A DNA stretch of 47,038 nucleotides from the NCBI GenBank assembly GCA_900473685.1, contig UCNE01000001.1, positions 1 through 47,038 of the forward strand, in the 5' to 3' direction. Source of the stretch: Hyphomicrobiales bacterium (GTDB taxonomy: Bacteria; Pseudomonadota; Alphaproteobacteria; Rhizobiales; Rhizobiaceae). A model generated the notes under the pieces. The model was not told where the DNA came from, made no database searches, and saw nothing but the letters and a program-made list of their open reading frames with translations. The first letter of the stretch is position 1, and every line of letters begins with the position of its first letter. The position numbers were made by a program, and so were the translations under genes. Of this stretch, positions 43,062 to 47,038 are shown piece by piece.

Positions 43062-43223
43062 TTAGTTCAACGGATGGGACGCGATTTCGTCGCTCAAAAT
43101 CCGGAAGGCGTCATCGAGCGCGTCGACCAGGATATCAGTCAGCTTGTCGCCATTCTCGTCCTCAAGAAAAAGTGCGATGGCTGCGTCGTTGGGCTCGCCT
43201 GAATATTCGATGATGTTCGACAT
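43062..43223 (-). CDS. Very small acidic protein
   Basis: 53 aa, starts MSNIIEYSGEPNDAAIALFL and ends EIASHPLN; strongly acidic in the centre (EDENGDKLTD, DALDDAF). AAAGGAGGA, a near-perfect Shine-Dalgarno, sits 7 nt upstream. Below the usual ORF length limits. No family recognised; likely soluble and helical. Same strand as the 62-aa gene 195 bp downstream. Confidence 0.65.
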   Translation of the reverse strand: MSNIIEYSGEPNDAAIALFLEDENGDKLTDILVDALDDAFRILSDEIASHPLN

Positions 43224-43491
43224 CTCATTGTCCTCCTTTGACCGGCATCATGCCGGAGGTGAGGGCAGGATAGGCTGTCTCGCTTGCGCCGGGCTTGAAC
43301 ATCCCGGTTCGGTGCTACGCCTCGCATTAACCTTCGATTAGGGATTTGAACAGTCCTGTCGCGCAATTTTCACGTCGCGCATCCAAATGCGGTGATGGGA
43401 TTTGCAGATAATCTGGAAATCTGAAAAAATAGCCGGGCAGAAGGACTTGTCTTATTCCAACGTCACGCCAACTCTCCATTCTGGAGGAAGC

Positions 43492-43794
43492 ATGAGCCAC
43501 AAGTTAGTTATGATTCTCAGTGCGCTCGGAGTCTCTGTCGTGACTCTGTCCGGTTGCGTTGATGACAGCGGATACCGCTACTATGAGACGCGCGCACCCA
43601 CCCTCTATCGCGAACAGGTGGTTATCGAGCGCCGCGACTACTATGTCGGGCGTACGACAGCCTATTATCGCCGGGACAGGCCGCAATATCTCTACACTCA
43701 GTCCGCCGACCGCCGAAGCCCCCGGTGCTTCGGGACAAATTGCTACGTCGGCGCCACCTACAGGGAAGATCCCTATTACCAGCTGGCCGAATGA
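43492..43794 (+). CDS. Small Tyr/Arg-rich lipoprotein
   Basis: 100 aa. Lipobox VTLSGC at residues 17-22 after a hydrophobic stretch, so a lipid-anchored envelope protein. The mature part is rich in Tyr and Arg (YRYYETRAPTLYREQ, RRDYYVGRTTAYYRRDRPQY) with two late cysteines (RCFGTNC). GGAGG precedes ATG 43492 by 4-5 nt. Function unknown. Last chromosomal gene before the integrated element. Confidence 0.78.
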   Translation: MSHKLVMILSALGVSVVTLSGCVDDSGYRYYETRAPTLYREQVVIERRDYYVGRTTAYYRRDRPQYLYTQSADRRSPRCFGTNCYVGATYREDPYYQLAE

Positions 43795-43885
43795 ATAAGA
43801 TACCGCTGATCACGCGCCAAAGGTGGATTTCCACACGCACGCGCGACCGGTAATCTTGATACGGTTCTGTTTTGTGTAAGGAAAC

Positions 43886-43930
43886 TGGTGCCGCTTGCAG
43901 GACTCGAACCTGCGACCCCATCATTACGAA
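43886..43930 (-). mobile_element. Attachment site: 3' fragment of tRNA-Thr(CGT)
   Basis: On the minus strand this 45-nt piece holds the anticodon loop TTCGTAA, the 3' anticodon strand ATGAT, the variable loop, a full T arm (GCAGG-TTCGAGT-CCTGC), the 3' acceptor strand AAGCGGC and ACCA. The 5' half (acceptor, D arm, 5' anticodon strand) is absent: beyond 43930 the sequence departs completely. This is the scar of integration by a tyrosine recombinase at a tRNA anticodon loop; an intact tRNA-Thr(CGT) should mark the far end of the island. Confidence 0.88.
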
Positions 43931-43932
43931 AT

Positions 43933-43973
43933 ATGAGGTGTTTCTTTCCTCATCATTTACCAAGGTTCCTCAT
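43933..43973 (+). repeat. Short repeats beside the attachment site
   Basis: TTCCTCAT occurs at 43946-43953 and 43966-43973, 20 bp apart (two helical turns), with an inverted ATGAGG at 43933-43938. Placed between the tRNA fragment and integrase, they are candidate arm-type sites for integrase or excisionase. Confidence 0.45.
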
Positions 43974-44082
43974 TGTTCAAAAACACTTATAAATCAGATT
44001 GATAAGTATTCGCATGTTTCCTAGAGATAGCCATGGTTTCCGTTTTGTGCGGCGACCCGGTGGCGACCTGAGGGAATGCGGA

Positions 44083-45336
44083 ATGAAAAGCAACGAGAGG
44101 CTATCGAAGACTGTCGCGGACAACGCGCTCCCCGAAGCAAAGCGATATGTTATTTGGGACACAGAGATCAAAGGCTTTGGTCTTCGCGTCTATCCAACAG
44201 GATCGAAAACTTGGATTTATGAATATCGCCCCAACGGTGGCGGAAGAGACGCCGATAAAAAGCGGTTGAAGCTCGGCACAACCAAACAAATCACTGCCGA
44301 TCAGGCTCGCAAGCAGGCCAAGCTATCCAGTGCCAACACAACGTTGGGCGGCGATCCTCAGGCCGAGAAGAATGAAAAGCGCGCTGCCATCACCGTCAAG
44401 GAGCTCGCTGGAGAGTTCATGGAGAAGTCGGTGAAGGCTCTGAACGCCGCTAATACGGCCGATTCCTATGAGGATGCTTTTAATCACATTCTTCCAGCGC
44501 TTGGGTCACACAAGGCGGATAGCGTTAAGAAGAGTGATCTCGGAAACCTTCATTATGCTCTTAGAGACAAGCCGATCATGGCCAACAAGGTTCTGGCGGT
44601 CTTCAGCTCGATGATGTCCTACGGCATGAGGATGGAACTGATCGAGAAGCGGGAAAATCCCGCAAAGGACATCAAGAAGTTTCCGGAGAACGTCGTCACT
44701 AGGTTTCTATCCATTGAGGAACTGGAGCGCTTCGGAGAGGTTCTCCACGAAGCTGAAACGGTGGGCATTCCCTGGAGCATCGATCCAGACAAGAAGACCA
44801 AACACGTGCCGAAGACCAGCCAGAGCTCCGTAGCGAGTCCTCATGCGGTCGCCGCCCTTCGCCTCTATCTTCTGACAGGAGCGCGGCTGCGCGAGATTCT
44901 TCATCTAAAGTGGTCCTCGGTGGACCTAGGTCGTGGAATTCTGAAGCTTGGCAAGGCGAAGGGGGGGCCGCGTGAAATTATCGCGAGCATGGCGACGATC
45001 GAGATTCTTCGCAATCTCAAACGTGTGGGCGAACATGTGATCGCATCCGACAGCGCCGGCACGCCGGACGAGAAGCCGCGGTACGATCTAAAGGGCCCTT
45101 GGTACAACATCCGGGCGCGTGCCGGACTTTCGGACGTCCGGCTTCACGACCTCCGACACACTTTCGCCAGTCACGCGGTAATCGATGGTACGGGTCTCGC
45201 CGTAGTGAGCAAGTTGCTCGGCCACAAAAGCATTACCACGACGATGCGATATGCGCATCTGAACGATCCGGCACTCCGGCAGGCGTCTGAGCAGATCGGG
45301 AGCAAGATGTCCAAGACCATGAAAACCAAGGTGTAA
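44083..45336 (+). CDS. Tyrosine site-specific integrase of the island
   Basis: 417 aa, complete. An N-terminal DUF4102-like arm-binding domain (YVIWDTEIKGFGLRVYPTGSK, Lys-rich basic strand), a SAM-like core domain, then the catalytic domain with all expected residues: Arg268 (TGARLRE), Lys near 292 (GKAKGG), His355-x-x-Arg358 (HDLRH), His381 (GHKS), Tyr390 (MRYAHL). Thus likely active. ATG 44083 is chosen as GGGA lies upstream and the domain starts there; earlier in-frame ATGs add an unrelated tail. Lower GC than the chromosome. It reads away from the tRNA-Thr fragment 153 bp to the left. Confidence 0.94.
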   Translation: MKSNERLSKTVADNALPEAKRYVIWDTEIKGFGLRVYPTGSKTWIYEYRPNGGGRDADKKRLKLGTTKQITADQARKQAKLSSANTTLGGDPQAEKNEKRAAITVKELAGEFMEKSVKALNAANTADSYEDAFNHILPALGSHKADSVKKSDLGNLHYALRDKPIMANKVLAVFSSMMSYGMRMELIEKRENPAKDIKKFPENVVTRFLSIEELERFGEVLHEAETVGIPWSIDPDKKTKHVPKTSQSSVASPHAVAALRLYLLTGARLREILHLKWSSVDLGRGILKLGKAKGGPREIIASMATIEILRNLKRVGEHVIASDSAGTPDEKPRYDLKGPWYNIRARAGLSDVRLHDLRHTFASHAVIDGTGLAVVSKLLGHKSITTTMRYAHLNDPALRQASEQIGSKMSKTMKTKV

Positions 45337-45399
45337 TTGTTAGAGAATTGGCAACGCTTGGCCACTAGCTTCCCTCAAAAGACGTGAACAGGGGAAAGC

Positions 45400-46446
45400 A
45401 TGGACCGTCGTTTTGACAACTACGTTGGGTTTGACTTCAGCCAAATGGAGCGCCTGAAAACGCGCGATCAAGATGAGGAGGAATTCCGCGAGGACCTCCT
45501 CGAATCCGTGAAAGCCGGCGAAATCACGCCCGATGACGCCGAAGAACGGGCGTTCGATCGGGGATTGGACTCGCTCGCAACTCCGTCGTGGAGTGGGCCG
45601 AGCGTTCTTGATCTTCGTGCCTGGTCAATCGAGATGACCGCAGCTTGGCTTGTATGGCGATCAAAGCGAGCGGTTCAGCGGTTCTATAATCCTTATCGAA
45701 CACTCTGCTTTGAGTGGGAATTGGTGAACAGCGGGGGCACCAAGGGCTACCAGCCCATGTCTCTGGGTCCGGCGAGCTTGGCAGACGTCCGAGCCAAAGC
45801 GTCGTCTTCCAAGACCAGGCTTTCGTTCAATGATGCCGTCAGAAATCTTTGGGATCGAGTGCAGGGTGGTGTGGTTATTGGCTCGGCACTTACCGTCAAG
45901 GGGGATGAATTCAAGACGATCAGTGCCGCCGAATCCGCCACTCTGAAACTTCACATCGATGATGAGGGCCAAGCCTATCTTGTGGATGCGTTCAGGAACG
46001 ATGTCGTGCGGTATCACACGCTGACATTCGGTACAGCGGAGATCATTGCAGAGTGGACCTCGGACGACGCGGACCGCCCCCTTGAGCTGGAAGACGACGA
46101 CGCTGCCGACGGGGTCGATCCCGACGTTGAACACGCCATTCCTGCCGTCGAAGATGGAGGCCGCGAACAAGCTCGTCCCGTCGCTAGGGTGGCAGCTTCC
46201 CAACCCAGAGGTCGGCGGGCCGCATTTGCTTGGGACACCAATATCCGAGCGGAAGCGCTGCGACTGCTTGATGAAAATGGTGACTTTGACCCTGAGGTTG
46301 ATCCCGCGTGGCGACCGGCTAGATTGATCGACAATCTGCTTCAGTTCTGCCAGGCAACCTGGAAGACGGAACCAAGCCGTGCCGCTATGACGAAGTACGT
46401 CCGCCAGTACCATGAGGAGTTTCGGCAGCTTCGCGCCACGAATTAA
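45400..46446 (+). CDS. Unrecognised island protein
   Basis: 348 aa, no signal peptide or membrane helix. The N-terminal 60 residues are very acidic (RDQDEEEFREDLLE, ITPDDAEERAFDRG). A Trp-rich helix set follows (VLDLRAWSIEMTAAWLVWRS, FEWELVN). A mixed middle part precedes a 40-residue acidic linker. The C-terminal 75 residues (EALRLLDENGDFDPEVDPAW ... ATWKTEPSRAAMTKYVRQYH) look like a compact helical domain. GGGGAAA before the ATG. Position, right after integrase and before the AlpA-like gene, suggests an element-specific role; no function can be assigned. Confidence 0.8.
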   Translation: MDRRFDNYVGFDFSQMERLKTRDQDEEEFREDLLESVKAGEITPDDAEERAFDRGLDSLATPSWSGPSVLDLRAWSIEMTAAWLVWRSKRAVQRFYNPYRTLCFEWELVNSGGTKGYQPMSLGPASLADVRAKASSSKTRLSFNDAVRNLWDRVQGGVVIGSALTVKGDEFKTISAAESATLKLHIDDEGQAYLVDAFRNDVVRYHTLTFGTAEIIAEWTSDDADRPLELEDDDAADGVDPDVEHAIPAVEDGGREQARPVARVAASQPRGRRAAFAWDTNIRAEALRLLDENGDFDPEVDPAWRPARLIDNLLQFCQATWKTEPSRAAMTKYVRQYHEEFRQLRATN

Positions 46447-46483
46447 TATCATTGTTGCTGCGATTGTCAGCAAAATTGCGATT

Positions 46484-46509
46484 GAGCGCCCACTGGGCGC
46501 TCTTTGTCT
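46484..46509 (+). terminator. Intrinsic terminator after the island protein gene
   Basis: Stem GAGCGCCC/GGGCGCTC (46484-46491 with 46495-46502), loop ACT, followed by TTTGTCT. 38 bp after the stop codon. Confidence 0.75.
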
Positions 46510-46557
46510 AAATCCTTTCTCGCTCTTGGATGTCCAGAGCAGAAAGGAATTACCCAA

Positions 46558-46770
46558 ATGACCGCAGGAACCAACCCCTCCTCTAACCGCATGCTCCGAA
46601 CCGCGGAAGCAGCGGTATTCACGGGCCTCTCGGCCTCGACGCTCAACAAGTTGCGTCTCGCTGGCGACGGTCCCGTTTACCTCAAGCTCGGCAAAGCCGT
46701 GGTGTACGACACCACCGATCTGTCGGCTTGGCTGTCTTCCAAGCGCCGCCGCTCGACGACCTTCGCGTGA
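46558..46770 (+). CDS. AlpA/excisionase-like helix-turn-helix protein
   Basis: 70 aa. A MerR-like HTH of the excisionase type: RMLRTAEAAVFTGLSASTLN, then DGPVYLKLGKAVVYDTTDLSAWLSS with the usual wing and final helix. Such proteins direct excision or regulate integrase in integrative elements. AAAGGA 9-10 nt before ATG 46558 decides the start. Supports the island interpretation. Confidence 0.85.
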   Translation: MTAGTNPSSNRMLRTAEAAVFTGLSASTLNKLRLAGDGPVYLKLGKAVVYDTTDLSAWLSSKRRRSTTFA

Positions 46771-46779
46771 AGCCAGGCC

Positions 46780-46974
46780 ATGAAGAAGCTCATCATGGAC
46801 TGCGTTCTCGCGTCGATCAACCTCCCGAGCTCCGACGATGGTTCGGCAGGCCTGACGGACAATGCTGATGTCCCGACTAACCTCGGGGTCAATCAGCTGA
46901 TCGTCAAGCACGGCATCGAGCCGTGGCTGGCCAATTGGCTCTCCCATACCCATGGCTGGGGCAAGGCCCGATAG
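46780..46974 (+). CDS. Small hypothetical island protein
   Basis: 64 aa, starting 9 bp after the AlpA-like gene and in the same direction, with CCAGG upstream. MKKLIMDCVLASINLPSSDD and a Trp-rich end (EPWLANWLSHTHGWGKAR). No family recognised; probably co-transcribed with the HTH gene. After it 64 bp remain to the window end without a visible feature. Confidence 0.45.
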   Translation: MKKLIMDCVLASINLPSSDDGSAGLTDNADVPTNLGVNQLIVKHGIEPWLANWLSHTHGWGKAR

Positions 46975-47038
46975 TTCGCTTCAGAGACGCGGCTGACGAC
47001 ACAATCCGACGTCAGCCTGTCAATCGGCTCGGAATGTT

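Noticed and set aside
1..47038. CRISPR arrays
   Set aside because: No regularly spaced identical repeats were seen; the only repeats are the two palindromic units and short dyads listed.

Overview
This window looks like chromosomal DNA from an alphaproteobacterium of the Rhizobiaceae (Rhizobium/Agrobacterium/Sinorhizobium type). The evidence is a high-GC coding style, an frcR-frcBCAK fructose-uptake cluster of the kind known from Sinorhizobium meliloti, a PutA without the N-terminal DNA-binding domain, a LiuR-like site at fadD, CtrA/CcrM-type motifs, and two long intergenic palindromes of the type common in rhizobial genomes. Species cannot be fixed from the sequence alone.

Layout. 1-1768 (minus): rpmH, rnpA and the start of yidC, read from a strong promoter at 1883-1911. 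2184-8067 (plus): a chemoreceptor with a C-terminal CheR/CheB-docking pentapeptide, a TVP38/TMEM64 membrane protein overlapping a flavoprotein disulfide reductase, and an orphan histidine kinase. 8268-8344: tRNA-Arg(ACG). 8.5-16.5 kb: housekeeping and poorly known genes (GNAT, aldo/keto reductase, YigZ-type protein, putA, a cysteine-cluster protein, a metallophosphoesterase). 16.6-20.9 kb: a signalling locus of Sel1-repeat protein, FecR-domain protein, CHASE2-adenylate cyclase and Crp/Fnr regulator. 21.2-27.2 kb: DoxX protein, then a FucU/RbsD mutarotase and ROK repressor (frcR) divergent from frcBCAK. 27.3-36.5 kb: pyrC, pyrE, fructokinase, a GT4 glycosyltransferase, an ABM-domain protein divergent from a LysR regulator, and pgi. 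Fructose taken up by FrcBCA could be phosphorylated by the PfkB kinase and isomerised by Pgi, so the sugar genes form a loose functional group. 37-43.8 kb: fadD, an MFS exporter, an AI-2E-family permease, allE, two very small proteins and a lipoprotein.

From 43886 to the right end lies the edge of an integrated element: a 45-nt 3' fragment of tRNA-Thr(CGT), a complete tyrosine integrase, an unrecognised 348-aa protein, an AlpA/excisionase-like regulator and a small ORF. The other end of this island is beyond the window.

The most unusual site is the 444-bp gap between pgi and fadD (36545-36988). It holds a possible plus-strand promoter, an 11-bp long-range RNA stem, a perfect Shine-Dalgarno and a 29-codon ORF. 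Opposite this ORF lies a minus-strand promoter (17-bp spacing) and an intrinsic terminator that would give a roughly 90-nt antisense RNA overlapping the 3' half of the ORF. This is the arrangement of a type I toxin-antitoxin locus. I do not recognise the peptide. The idea rests on reading by eye and has a simpler alternative, that the terminator merely ends fadD transcription.
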